This document shows, in pieces, positions 15,088 to 23,242 of a stretch of DNA of 36,411 nucleotides (position 1 is the stretch's first letter; every line of letters starts with the position of its first letter). Made by a program: the position numbers and the translations under genes. The notes under the pieces were generated by a model. It saw only the letters and a list, made by a program, of their open reading frames with translations, did not search any database and was not told where the DNA came from. The stretch comes from Deltaproteobacteria bacterium (GTDB lineage Bacteria; Desulfobacterota; Desulfomonilia; UBA1062). Location of the stretch: positions 1 through 36,411 of the forward strand of contig JAHDRW010000033.1 in NCBI GenBank assembly GCA_018433085.1, read 5' to 3'.

Positions 15088-17910
15088 ATGCGCATGAAAT
15101 GCTTCAGGGCACTGCTTTTCGCGATACTGGCCGCCGCTGTCTTCCCGGCGGCGTCCGCGGCCCGGGAATCTCAACCCGCGGAGCCCTCGTCCGGGAGGAT
15201 CGCCGAGGTGCGCATCGATATCTACGACTATCCGGGCGAGCAAGAGAATCTCGTCGCCCTGGCACGCGATCTCGTCGACCTCCAGGTGGGACAGGAGCTC
15301 ACGGAAACTCTGTACGAGCGGGCGGAATCGGTGCTGAGCATGAGCGGCAGGTTCCAGGAGATCTCGTCCGAGACGCTTCCGGGTCCGGAGGGGGTGACCG
15401 TGGTCTTCCGGCTCAAGCCGTATCTCCTCATACGGGAAATCGACGTCAAGGGGGAATATCCCCTGTTCCGGCAGGAAATCATCAACGCCATGACCGTGTA
15501 CGTGGGCGATCCCCTGCGGGAAGGCCTGTCCGCGGAGCAGGAGCGGCTCATCCGCCAGTACATTCTCACCCAGGGATTCATCGACCCGCAGGTGAAGGTG
15601 AGGGTCCGCGGCGAGGCCCCGGACGGCTCGGTAAGGCTCGAGGTGGTGATCGACGAGGGACCCTACTTTACCCTAGATTCGCTGAGGATCCGGGGCAACC
15701 GCAACTTCTCCGATGCCTGGCTCAAAACCCGGCTCGGGTTCTGGTGGGACTCGCTCTATCCCGGCACCGCCGGCCGGCTCCTGGAAGACGCGATGGACGA
15801 AAGTGTCCGGAGCCTCGCCTCATACTACTGGAGAAAGGGGTACGCGGATGCGGAGGCCGCCTATGCCGTTGAGAAGGACCCTGAGACCGGAAACGTGGAT
15901 GTGGCCGTGGTCGTGGAAGAAGGCCCCGAGTACGAGATCCGCATCGTCGGCAACCGCGAGTTCTGGGACCGCACGTTGAGAAACAGGCTCTCTCTCTTCG
16001 AAGAAGGCAACGTACGGGACAGCGGGATCAGAAAGAGCGTCAGGAACATCCGGGAGCTCTACCGCAGCAACGGATACCCGGATACCGGGATCACCGTGGA
16101 GGAGCGGGAAGAAGGCGCAGGCGACGACGCGAAGAGGATTGTCACCCTCATCATCGAGGAGGGCCGGCAGATGGTCGCGGGCTCGGTCCGGTTCACCGGA
16201 AACACGGCCTTTGACGAGGACAGGCTCCTTCAGCAGATGGAGATCGACGACCCGAGGATCCCGCTCATCGGCAAGACGCTGTATGTGCCGGATGTGCTCG
16301 AGCAGGACATCCGGGCCGTCAGGACCCTCTATCTGCAGGAGGGCTTCGGAAAGGTGGACGTGAGGAGCGAGGTTGTTCCGCGGGAGAACGATGGCACGGT
16401 GGACATCATTATCGCCATAACCGAAGGCCCGCAGACGATCGTCTCGTCGGTGAGCTTCGAGGGGCTGAGCGTCATTTCCGAGGCGCGGGCGCGGTCCATT
16501 GTCATGACCGCCCAGGGGAAACCGCTCAGGCCCTATGCCATCCAAGGGGACGAGACCGCCCTGGCCGCTGAGATCTCCGAGCAGGGCTACCCGCACGTGA
16601 GTGTCAAAGGCGTTGTCGCCCGCAGCGGGGACGGGAAACGCGCATCGGTGAGGTTTACCGTGAACGAGGGGCCTCTGGTGCGCATGGGCAGGACCTATTT
16701 TTTCGGCAACTTCAAGACCAGGGAAGGCATTCTGGACAGAGAGCTGGGCATGGAACCGGGAGACCCGTTCTCCTTAAGGGAAATGATCGAAGGCCAGAAC
16801 GAGATCCGGCGCATGGGTATTTTTCAGTCCGTGCAATACAAGACCTTCGGACTGCGCGAGATGCGCGACAAGGTGACCCTGATGACCAGCGTGGAGGAGA
16901 GGAGACCCTACTATGTCCAGACCTCGCTGGGATATGAGAGCAATCTGGGAGTCTACGGCAGCGCCCGTGCCGGCGACCGCAATCTTTTCGGACTGAACAA
17001 GGAGCTGTGGGTCCAGACCGAGGTGAGCCAGACCGGCGAGCGCTATGAACTGGGCCTGCGTGCCCCCAGAATATTCGGAACCCGGATAACGAGCGTGTTC
17101 AACCTGTTCTACGAGGAGCAGGAGCCCTTCAACCAGGAGTTTGAGGTGAAAACCTTCGGCTCCACACTGGGCTTCATTGCGCCCCTGAACGACAGGCTCT
17201 TTGCCTCGCTCAATTTCAGGTATGAGCTCAGGGAGCTTTCCAACGGTGACCTGACCCTGGAGGAGATCGAAGAGGATATCCCGGAGGGGGACGAGGAGCT
17301 CTTCGATCCCAGAAACGTTTTCATCGTCACCCCCGCTCTCACCTACGACTCGCGGGACTCGTTCACGCGCCCCACCAAGGGGCTTTTCTCCACGCTCTCC
17401 GTAGACGTCTCAAACGGCCTGCAGGAGGACCTGGACGACTTTTTCCGGTACTCTCTCGATGTGAGGACCTATGTGAGCCCCTTCGAGAACATCACCCTGG
17501 CCTGGCTGGGCAGGGCGGGCTATATCGCCTCCTACGGGGGAAGCGACGTGGTGTCCGAGGATCAGCTCTTTTTCCTCGGGGGTACGCTGGACGTCAGGGG
17601 CTACGATGAAAACCGTCTTCTGATCGATGCCGACGGCGATCCGGTGGGCGGACGGATATCGCTGGCAGGCTCCATGGAGGCGCGGTTCTATCTGGAGTAC
17701 AACCTGGAGCTTGCCGTGTTCCTCGACGCCGGCTCGGTGCGCAGAACCTTTGTCGAGCCGGTCACGGACAACACCCGGTTTTCCTACGGAGCAGGGCTGC
17801 GCTATATCACACCCATAGGCCCCGTGGGGCTGCTCTACGGCCGCAAGATCGATCCGGAGCCAGGGGAAGACCCCTACCGGTGGCATTTTTCCATCGGGTA
17901 TACCTTCTGA
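15088..17910 (+). CDS. Omp85 outer-membrane protein with seven POTRA repeats (TamA/BamA type)
   Basis: A protein of about 940 residues. A Sec signal peptide ends near AASA-ARE (about 1-25). Seven POTRA-like repeats follow (about 36-110, 111-192, 193-280, 281-360, 361-448, 449-530, 531-606). Each begins with a strand such as IREIDVKG, LDSLRIRG, YEIRIVG, AGSVRFTG or MGRTYFFG and ends in (E/D)EGP-like turns. The rest is a 16-strand-type barrel with the loop-6 motif VRGY (LDVRGYDENR) and a terminal aromatic strand HFSIGYTF. Omp85 proteins insert beta-barrels into the outer membrane. TamA normally has three POTRAs and BamA five. The tight link to tamB favours a TamA role. AGGGGGTGG lies before ATG 15088. 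Confidence 0.92.
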   Translation: MRMKCFRALLFAILAAAVFPAASAARESQPAEPSSGRIAEVRIDIYDYPGEQENLVALARDLVDLQVGQELTETLYERAESVLSMSGRFQEISSETLPGPEGVTVVFRLKPYLLIREIDVKGEYPLFRQEIINAMTVYVGDPLREGLSAEQERLIRQYILTQGFIDPQVKVRVRGEAPDGSVRLEVVIDEGPYFTLDSLRIRGNRNFSDAWLKTRLGFWWDSLYPGTAGRLLEDAMDESVRSLASYYWRKGYADAEAAYAVEKDPETGNVDVAVVVEEGPEYEIRIVGNREFWDRTLRNRLSLFEEGNVRDSGIRKSVRNIRELYRSNGYPDTGITVEEREEGAGDDAKRIVTLIIEEGRQMVAGSVRFTGNTAFDEDRLLQQMEIDDPRIPLIGKTLYVPDVLEQDIRAVRTLYLQEGFGKVDVRSEVVPRENDGTVDIIIAITEGPQTIVSSVSFEGLSVISEARARSIVMTAQGKPLRPYAIQGDETALAAEISEQGYPHVSVKGVVARSGDGKRASVRFTVNEGPLVRMGRTYFFGNFKTREGILDRELGMEPGDPFSLREMIEGQNEIRRMGIFQSVQYKTFGLREMRDKVTLMTSVEERRPYYVQTSLGYESNLGVYGSARAGDRNLFGLNKELWVQTEVSQTGERYELGLRAPRIFGTRITSVFNLFYEEQEPFNQEFEVKTFGSTLGFIAPLNDRLFASLNFRYELRELSNGDLTLEEIEEDIPEGDEELFDPRNVFIVTPALTYDSRDSFTRPTKGLFSTLSVDVSNGLQEDLDDFFRYSLDVRTYVSPFENITLAWLGRAGYIASYGGSDVVSEDQLFFLGGTLDVRGYDENRLLIDADGDPVGGRISLAGSMEARFYLEYNLELAVFLDAGSVRRTFVEPVTDNTRFSYGAGLRYITPIGPVGLLYGRKIDPEPGEDPYRWHFSIGYTF

Positions 17911-18277
17911 TACCCTCCCTCACGATTCCGGCCGGCTCCCGACCATTGCCGATGACACGGGTCTGTCTCCTCGCGATCAGGATATCTCTGACAATACCGG
18001 GGAGGTCGCTCCATGTCTCTCCGCCACCCCGGGAAGAACCCAGCCGGCGGCTTGATCCTTTGAGGACGCGCACGCCCCGAACCGTTTCTTCCCCGCGAGC
18101 GGAAGGGATTGAGACACTAGCAGTAGGCAATACTTGCTCAAGCACCCTCTATCCCGCGGGCGGAAGGGATTGAGAACGGGGCGTTTCTGCGCGTAAAGGG
18201 AAGGCAGCGGGAGGGTATTCAAGGAAATACTCCCAAAGGCCGATATCGGCGAATATATCGATCGAGGAGACATATGC
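17911..18277. other. Intergenic region with a CRISPR-like pair
   Basis: About 370 bases between the Omp85 and omptin genes. The first 170 hold nothing I can support. A two-unit repeat lies at 18084-18176. The last 40 lead into the GAGGAG ribosome binding site of the omptin gene. No terminator with a T-tract is visible after the Omp85 gene. Confidence 0.5.
18084..18176 (+). CRISPR. Possible two-repeat CRISPR remnant
   Basis: Two copies, 61 bases apart, share CCCGCG-(A/G)-GC followed by GGAAGGGATTGAGA: 23 positions with one mismatch (18092-18114 and 18153-18175). Copy 1 reads as a 32-nt unit, starting GTTTC and ending GATTGAGAC, with an inner dyad CCGC-GA-GCGG. The 3' GATTGA(G/A)AC end, an internal dyad and a 32+29 unit length all fit CRISPR repeats. 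Copy 2 diverges in its first eight bases. There are only two units and no cas gene in the window, so this is a relic, a solitary unit, or an unrelated duplicated palindrome. Confidence 0.4.
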
Positions 18278-19339
18278 ATGAAGAACTACCGGATACTGTT
18301 CGCTTCGGCTCTGCTCCTGCTGCTGGGTTCTCTTGCCCATGCCCGGGTGGAATTCGAAATCAGCCCCGGCGCAGGGTATCTCACCGGGGACAACACCTAT
18401 GAGATCGGCGATGTGCCGGCCGAGCTCGATCAGTGGGGCCGGGAGCCATATTTTCCCATCAGCCGGCTCGAGTTTCTCCTGGGCGTGCCCATCGCAACGC
18501 TCGATGCCCGGGTCACGGTGGACAGGTGGACACTCTCCGGCGGGGCCAGGATCAATATAGGCGATCGCACCGGCAACATGCGGGACTACGACTGGGGCAT
18601 GCCGTTCTGGGATGAAGATGGCGATGAAGGGCCGGGCTGGTACGTGTGGGAGATAACCGATGGCAGCCACACGTGGTATGCCCTGGATGTCGAGTCCAAG
18701 AGCGAATCCACGGTCGATCTTCTGTTCTGGGAGGCTGAGGTCGCCTACGAGCTTTTCTCCCGCCCGTACCGCGATGCCTTCGATGGTACCTGTCAGGGGA
18801 CCGTTCGGGGATATTTCGGCGCGGGATACGAGCACCGGGCGTTCGAGTACGAGTGCGAGCTGATCCGGCAGTGGTCGCCCTCTGGGATACCCGGGTACGA
18901 CGTGGTCGGTGACGGAACCGTGGGGCTCACCTATGACGTGAGCTACTCCATCCCCTATGTCGAGTTTGCCCTGGAAGGCGTCTTCAGGAGCGCAGCCATG
19001 TCGATCAGCGCCGGGTATTCGCCCTATGTGACGGCCCGTGACGAGGACGTGCATATGGACAGGCGGCCGGGGCCTATCTATGGGGAAGGGGAATGTACCG
19101 GCAATGCCCTCAAATGCAGGGCGGATATCCGATACGACTTCACCTCGCACTGGAGTGTGGGCCTTCTCATGGACTACCTCTACCTGCGCACCTCGGGCGA
19201 GCAGGACAACTCCATATATGCCGGAACCGACGGGGTGACGACCTGGGACGACGATTTCTGGACCACGGACGAGAAGATCACCAGCAGGCAGGCGTATTTT
19301 ATCCTCAATGTAAGCTACCGCTTCGGTATTCACCGGTAA
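18278..19339 (+). CDS. Omptin-family outer-membrane protease
   Basis: A 353-residue protein with a signal peptide (about 1-22, ending LAHA-RVE) and a ten-strand-barrel-like pattern. All four omptin catalytic residues can be placed: Asp103 and Asp105 in RDYDWGMP (like the DxDW of OmpT) and Asp257 with His259 in RDEDVHM (like the D-x-H of OmpT). Other omptin features are the SRLEFLLGVP strand near residue 62 and the C-terminal aromatic strand ILNVSYRFGIHR. Omptins cleave between basic residues of peptides at the cell surface and need lipopolysaccharide for activity. Typical omptins have about 300 residues; this one has longer loops (about 110-145 and 195-215). It is monocistronic, with GAGGAG before the ATG. 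Confidence 0.82.
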   Translation: MKNYRILFASALLLLLGSLAHARVEFEISPGAGYLTGDNTYEIGDVPAELDQWGREPYFPISRLEFLLGVPIATLDARVTVDRWTLSGGARINIGDRTGNMRDYDWGMPFWDEDGDEGPGWYVWEITDGSHTWYALDVESKSESTVDLLFWEAEVAYELFSRPYRDAFDGTCQGTVRGYFGAGYEHRAFEYECELIRQWSPSGIPGYDVVGDGTVGLTYDVSYSIPYVEFALEGVFRSAAMSISAGYSPYVTARDEDVHMDRRPGPIYGEGECTGNALKCRADIRYDFTSHWSVGLLMDYLYLRTSGEQDNSIYAGTDGVTTWDDDFWTTDEKITSRQAYFILNVSYRFGIHR

Positions 19340-19686
19340 TCTTCCTGCCGCATTCCATATACGCCTGCTCCGTCAGGCGGCCTGCATCCCGGCCTCCAGG
19401 GTCTTTACAGGGGGGGGCGGGGCCTGCGAAGCATTCAAATAATTAAATGATAACTTGATTCATCTTAAACAGAATTATATACTATATTGTTCAGTCTGCC
19501 TCCCGTGACTGTCCTGTCGCCCCGCCGGGGCCCTAAAAGGACAGGGCGGCGGACGGGAAGACCCGGATACGATCCCCTTATACTGCGCGACCGGGATGAA
19601 GAAGGGCCTTCCCCTTCCGGCCGACGGGGTCCGTGCTGCAGATCTTTTTTTTGACAAGAGAAAACGAGCGGAACAGGAGGAGTTTT
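19340..19686 (+). promoter_or_regulatory. Structured leader region before citrate synthase
   Basis: A 347-base gap. It holds a short GC hairpin CGCCTG/CAGGCG (19362-19379, no T-tract), the promoter at 19455-19483, and then about 195 bases of transcribed leader. The leader contains strong hairpins (for example GAAGGG/CCCTTC at 19601-19617 and ACGG/CCGT at 19624-19634) and a run of eight T at 19645-19652 before the GGAGG (19676-19680). The last hairpin is 10 nt away from the T-run, so it is not a canonical terminator. Leader-based control is possible. Confidence 0.35.
19455..19483 (+). promoter_or_regulatory. Sigma-70 promoter of citrate synthase
   Basis: TTGATT (19455-19460), a 17-bp spacer and TATACT (19478-19483) lie in an AT-rich island. 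This is one of the better promoter matches in the window and predicts transcription from about 19490. Confidence 0.6.
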
Positions 19687-21048
19687 ATGGAAGAAATCTT
19701 GCTGAAGATCGACGAACTCGCGAAGTACCATGATCAGGTTTCACCGGAGCTGATACGGGCAAAGGACATAAAACTCGGGCTGCGCAATGTCGACGGCACC
19801 GGGGTGGTGGTGGGCATCACCTCCAAAGGGCTGGTGGTGGGCTACGAGAAGATCCCGACCCCGGACGGAAAAGGCCACGAGGTAAGGCCGGTGGATGGGA
19901 GGCTGCTCTACTGCGGATACGACGTATGCGACCTCATCAAGGGCATTTACCGTGAGGGTCGCTTCGGATTCGATGAGGTGTCGTATCTGCTCCTGACCGG
20001 CGAGTTACCGGCTGCGGACGATCTGGCCCGGTTCAGCTCCACCCTTGCGAAGAGGAGAACGCTCACCAAACTGGAGCGCGGCATCCTCATGCAGGAGGGT
20101 GAGAACGACAATCAGATGTATGCCCTGCACTCGGTGGTCTCACACCTGAGCCGGTGCGACAGCAACCCGGAGTCCACCGACCTGAGGGACGAGACCAACC
20201 GGTGCATCAACCTCATCGCCAAGTTTCCGACCATCGTAGCCTACAACTACCATGTCATGCGGTACCGCACCGGTTCCAGCCTGAGCATCATCAAGCCCGA
20301 GCCCGACCTCTCGGCGGCGGAGAACTTTCTGTACATGCTCAAGGGAAAACGACCCTCCCGGTTCGAGGCCGAGCTTTTTGACCAGTGCCTCATCCTCCAT
20401 GCCGAGCACGGAGGCGGAAACAACTCCACCTTCACGGTCCGGGCCGTCTCGTCGAGCGGGGCGAACACATACATGGCAATATGCTCCGGTATCGCCTCGC
20501 TGAGCGGGTATCTGCACGGGGGAGCGAACGAGTCGGTCATGAAAATGATGAAGAGCATCAAGAAACAGGTGCATGACTGGGAAGACAGGGACGAGGTGAA
20601 GTCCTGCCTGGCGCGCATTCTCGACGGAAAGGCCCATGACCGGTCGGGTAAGATCTACGGGATGGGGCATGCGGTGTACAGGGTTTCCGACCCCCGTGCC
20701 GTGCTTCTCAGGCAAAAGGCGCAGGAGTTTGCCCGGATGAAGAACATGAATCACGAGTACGCGCTCTACAACCTGGTGGAGGAGACCGCACGGGAGCTCT
20801 TACGCGAGCGCAGAAAGACGGACATCTGCGTCAACGTGGATTTCTACTCCGGCTTTATCTACAAGCTCCTGGGCATCCCCATGGAGCTTTACACCCCGAT
20901 ATTCGCCATGTCCCGGGTGGTGGGGTGGTCGGCCCACCGGATCGAGCAGATCATCCAGAACAAGATAATGCGGCCCGCCTATGCATCGTCCCTCGCAGCG
21001 GAGAGCTCGTATGTCCCGCTGTCGGAACGGGGGAAGGAGGCCGCGTAA
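19687..21048 (+). CDS. gltA: Citrate synthase
   Basis: A 453-residue enzyme that condenses acetyl-CoA with oxaloacetate to citrate. The catalytic triad is visible: His277 (YLHGGAN), His328 (GMGHAVYRVSDPR) and Asp385 (NVDFYSG). The substrate-site stretch LHAEHGGGNNSTFTVR is at about 238-252. The protein has an extra N-terminal segment (about 1-70) and is longer than the compact archaeal-type enzymes. In an anaerobe it may serve glutamate synthesis or an oxidative acetyl-CoA pathway; the neighbours do not decide. The ATG at 19687 has GGAGG 6 nt upstream. Confidence 0.95.
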   Translation: MEEILLKIDELAKYHDQVSPELIRAKDIKLGLRNVDGTGVVVGITSKGLVVGYEKIPTPDGKGHEVRPVDGRLLYCGYDVCDLIKGIYREGRFGFDEVSYLLLTGELPAADDLARFSSTLAKRRTLTKLERGILMQEGENDNQMYALHSVVSHLSRCDSNPESTDLRDETNRCINLIAKFPTIVAYNYHVMRYRTGSSLSIIKPEPDLSAAENFLYMLKGKRPSRFEAELFDQCLILHAEHGGGNNSTFTVRAVSSSGANTYMAICSGIASLSGYLHGGANESVMKMMKSIKKQVHDWEDRDEVKSCLARILDGKAHDRSGKIYGMGHAVYRVSDPRAVLLRQKAQEFARMKNMNHEYALYNLVEETARELLRERRKTDICVNVDFYSGFIYKLLGIPMELYTPIFAMSRVVGWSAHRIEQIIQNKIMRPAYASSLAAESSYVPLSERGKEAA

Positions 21049-21071
21049 GAACCGGGAAGGCCACTTTCCTG

Positions 21072-21099
21072 TTGACTCGCTCGTGCCGCAGTATATGTT
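21072..21099 (+). promoter_or_regulatory. Candidate promoter of the glycosyltransferase gene
   Basis: TTGACT (21072-21077), a 16-bp spacer and TATGTT (21094-21099) lie in the 111-base gap, with transcription expected about 50 bases before the ATG. Confidence 0.4.
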
Positions 21100-21159
21100 C
21101 TGGAAAATGCCCTGGTGAAATATGCGCAGGGCAGGAATAGAGAAAAGGAGAGGGCGCGG

Positions 21160-22452
21160 ATGGTCAATTACAATACGGCTCTTCGGGGCTATACGGCAAA
21201 AAGAATCGAGGAGATCGAGTCGGCGGACATCCTGGTCGGTATTCCCTGCTACAACAACGAGAACACCATCGCACACGTTATTCAGATGGTGTCCCATGGC
21301 CTCGACAAGCACTACCGCGACAGGCGCAGCGTGATCTTCATCGCGGACGGCGGATCGACCGACGATTCACGGGAGGCCGCAAAGGAGTTCCAGATCAAGC
21401 CCTGGCAGGAGAAGCTCATCTCCATCTACCGGGGCCCGGGAGGCAAGGGCACGGCCCTGCGTTCCGTGTTCGAGGCGGCCGACCGGCTGGGCGTCAAGGT
21501 GTGCGCCGTGGTGGACTCCGATATCCGGAGCATCACCTCGGATTGGATAGAGTATCTCCTGGAACCGGTGCTGGAGCGGGATTACCAGTTCGTGGCCCCG
21601 GTCTACATGCGGCACAAATATGACGGTACCATCACCAACAACATCGTCTACAACCTCACCCGCACCCTCTACGGCCAAAGGATCCGTCAGCCCATCGGGG
21701 GAGACTTCGCCTTTTCCCGCGAGGTGGCCCGGTTCTATGCAAACCAGGCGGTCTGGAGCACGGACGTGGCCCGCTTCGGCATCGACATCTGGATGACCAC
21801 CTCGGCCATTACCAACAACTTCCGGATCTGCCAGTCGAACCTGGGCGTGAAGATACACGACGCCAAGGACCCGTCCATGCACCTGGGCCCCATGTTCCGG
21901 CAGGTGACCTGGACCCTGTTCAACCTCATGGAGGTCTACGAGGACTTCTGGAAGGATGTCCGGGGCAGCGCCCCGGTGGAGACCTTCGGCATGAAGGAAT
22001 ACGCTGAACCGGAGGTCGTGGACGTCAACCTGGATGCCCTGGTCGAGAAATTCCGGGAAGGGTTCCGGCATTTCGGGGTGCTGTGGAAGCAGATCTTCTG
22101 CCCCCTGTGTTATCAGGAGATCGAAAACGCCTCAAGGCTGAGCACGGACGGGTTCACCCTGCCCATCGAGACCTGGGTGCAGATCCTCTATGAGCTCGCC
22201 GCGACATTCCACGCCTGGAAGACCAACCGCTACAAGCTCGTGGAGCTGGTGGAGCCCCTGTACTACGGGCGGGTGGCATCCTTTATGAACCAGTCGAAGG
22301 ACATGGACTCCCGGCAGGCCGAGGAACTCGTGGAGGAGCAGGCAAGGAGCTTCGAGGACCAGAAAGACTACCTCGTGGAGATGTGGGAGGAGAAGACCCG
22401 CGAGGAGGAGGCGAACGGCACGCAGGACGAGAAGATCCCGCTGTATCTCTAG
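21160..22452 (+). CDS. Glycosyltransferase, glucosyl-3-phosphoglycerate synthase-like (GT81/GT2 fold)
   Basis: A 430-residue soluble GT-A fold enzyme. The nucleotide-sugar site shows LVGIPCYNNENTI (25-37), a glycine-rich GPGGKGTALR (92-101) resembling the GKGEAL of GpgS-type enzymes, and the metal-binding DSD at 119-121 (VVDSDIRS). Next come RHKYDGTITNN, the conserved QPIGGDFAFS (177-186) and GIDIWMTT. This set fits retaining enzymes that glycosylate phosphoglycerate or glycerate to make glucosyl- or mannosylglycerate, a compatible solute or polysaccharide primer. No phosphatase partner is visible, so direct glucosylglycerate synthesis or another acceptor is also possible. The start ATG 21160 follows AGGAG by 9 nt. 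Confidence 0.75.
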   Translation: MVNYNTALRGYTAKRIEEIESADILVGIPCYNNENTIAHVIQMVSHGLDKHYRDRRSVIFIADGGSTDDSREAAKEFQIKPWQEKLISIYRGPGGKGTALRSVFEAADRLGVKVCAVVDSDIRSITSDWIEYLLEPVLERDYQFVAPVYMRHKYDGTITNNIVYNLTRTLYGQRIRQPIGGDFAFSREVARFYANQAVWSTDVARFGIDIWMTTSAITNNFRICQSNLGVKIHDAKDPSMHLGPMFRQVTWTLFNLMEVYEDFWKDVRGSAPVETFGMKEYAEPEVVDVNLDALVEKFREGFRHFGVLWKQIFCPLCYQEIENASRLSTDGFTLPIETWVQILYELAATFHAWKTNRYKLVELVEPLYYGRVASFMNQSKDMDSRQAEELVEEQARSFEDQKDYLVEMWEEKTREEEANGTQDEKIPLYL

Positions 22453-22580
22453 AGGCGACGTCACGCCGGAGCTGCCGCCCCGGACCGTCGCCCCGCTCGT
22501 GATCTCCATCCCCGTTCTTGAGAACACAGTCAGCAGGCAAGAGAATAATACTAGAAGAACAGGTGATGGAGGTGAGGACC

Positions 22581-23189
22581 ATGATCAAGGCGGGAAAGCC
22601 TGCCCCGAACTTTGTGGCGCCGGCGTACTATCAGGGGAGATTCACGCATGTCGAGCTCTCCCGGTACCGGGAGCAGTGGGTGGTGCTGTATTTCTACGGG
22701 GGCGACTACACCTTTGTCTGAGCCACCGAGATATCGGCAGTTGCCGATCGATACGACGAGTTCCGCGGGCTCGGCGCCGAGGTGCTCTCGCTGAGCGTCG
22801 ACAGCGTGTACGTCCACAAGGTCTGGAACGAGAGCGAGCTCTCGAAGATGGTGCCCGGAGGCGTTCCCTTTCCCATGCTCTCCGACCCCGGCGGGACGAT
22901 CGGGCGGGAATACAACGTGTACAATGAAGATATGGCCGTGGATTTGAGGGGGACCTTCATCATCGACCCCGACGGCGTGATCCAGGGGTACGAGGTGCTC
23001 ACCTCGGTCGTGGGCCGGAGCACCGACGAGATCATCCGGCGAATCCATGCCTTTCAGATCGTGAGAGAAAGCAAGGAAAAGGAATTCACCCCCGCTGACT
23101 GGAAGCCGGGCATGACGGTTCTCAAACCCGCCGTCGAGCTCGTGGGAAGGGTGTGGGAGATGTGGAAGCCGGTCAGGCCCCGGGAGTGA
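22581..23189 (+). CDS. prxU: Selenocysteine-containing peroxiredoxin (AhpC/Prx1 type), in-frame UGA
   Basis: The frame runs 202 codons from ATG 22581 (GGAGGTGAG just upstream) to TGA 23187-23189, with one internal TGA at 22719-22721 (codon 47). Around it the protein reads FYGGDYTFV-U-ATEISAVADRY, exactly the FYPGDFTFVCPTEI motif of peroxiredoxins with the peroxidatic Cys replaced by UGA. The sequence on both sides stays in the same frame and is well conserved, including RGTFIIDPDG with the active-site Arg. A SECIS-like hairpin follows the UGA. The usual resolving motif EVCPADW is EFTPADW here (Cys to Thr), and no other Cys exists, so it is a 1-Sec enzyme needing an external reductant. It should reduce peroxides in this anaerobe. 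Confidence 0.93.
22719..22757 (+). promoter_or_regulatory. Bacterial SECIS element for Sec47
   Basis: Directly after UGA (22719-22721) lies a perfect 6-bp stem, ATCGGC (22733-22738) and GCCGAT (22743-22748), with loop AGTT. The loop G and U are the 22nd and 23rd bases counted from the U of UGA. In E. coli fdhF the SelB-contacting GU is at 23-24 by my count, so the placement agrees within one base. Bacterial SECIS elements lie inside the coding sequence just like this. Confidence 0.75.
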
Positions 23190-23242
23190 GCGACACAGTC
23201 CCTTCGGATTGCCGGTCGTCCCTTTTAGGGCAGCGGAACGGA

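Noticed and set aside
12787..15243. 818-codon minus-strand ORF
   Set aside because: It is the complement of tamB; high GC keeps antisense frames open. It has no recognisable domains.
19651..19656. TTGACA after the T-run as a second citrate synthase promoter
   Set aside because: No -10-like sequence at 16-18 bp; the region there is the ribosome binding site.
22719..22721. Internal TGA as a nonsense mutation or two separate genes
   Set aside because: It falls exactly at the catalytic Cys codon, both halves stay in one frame with conserved sequence, and a SECIS-like hairpin follows.
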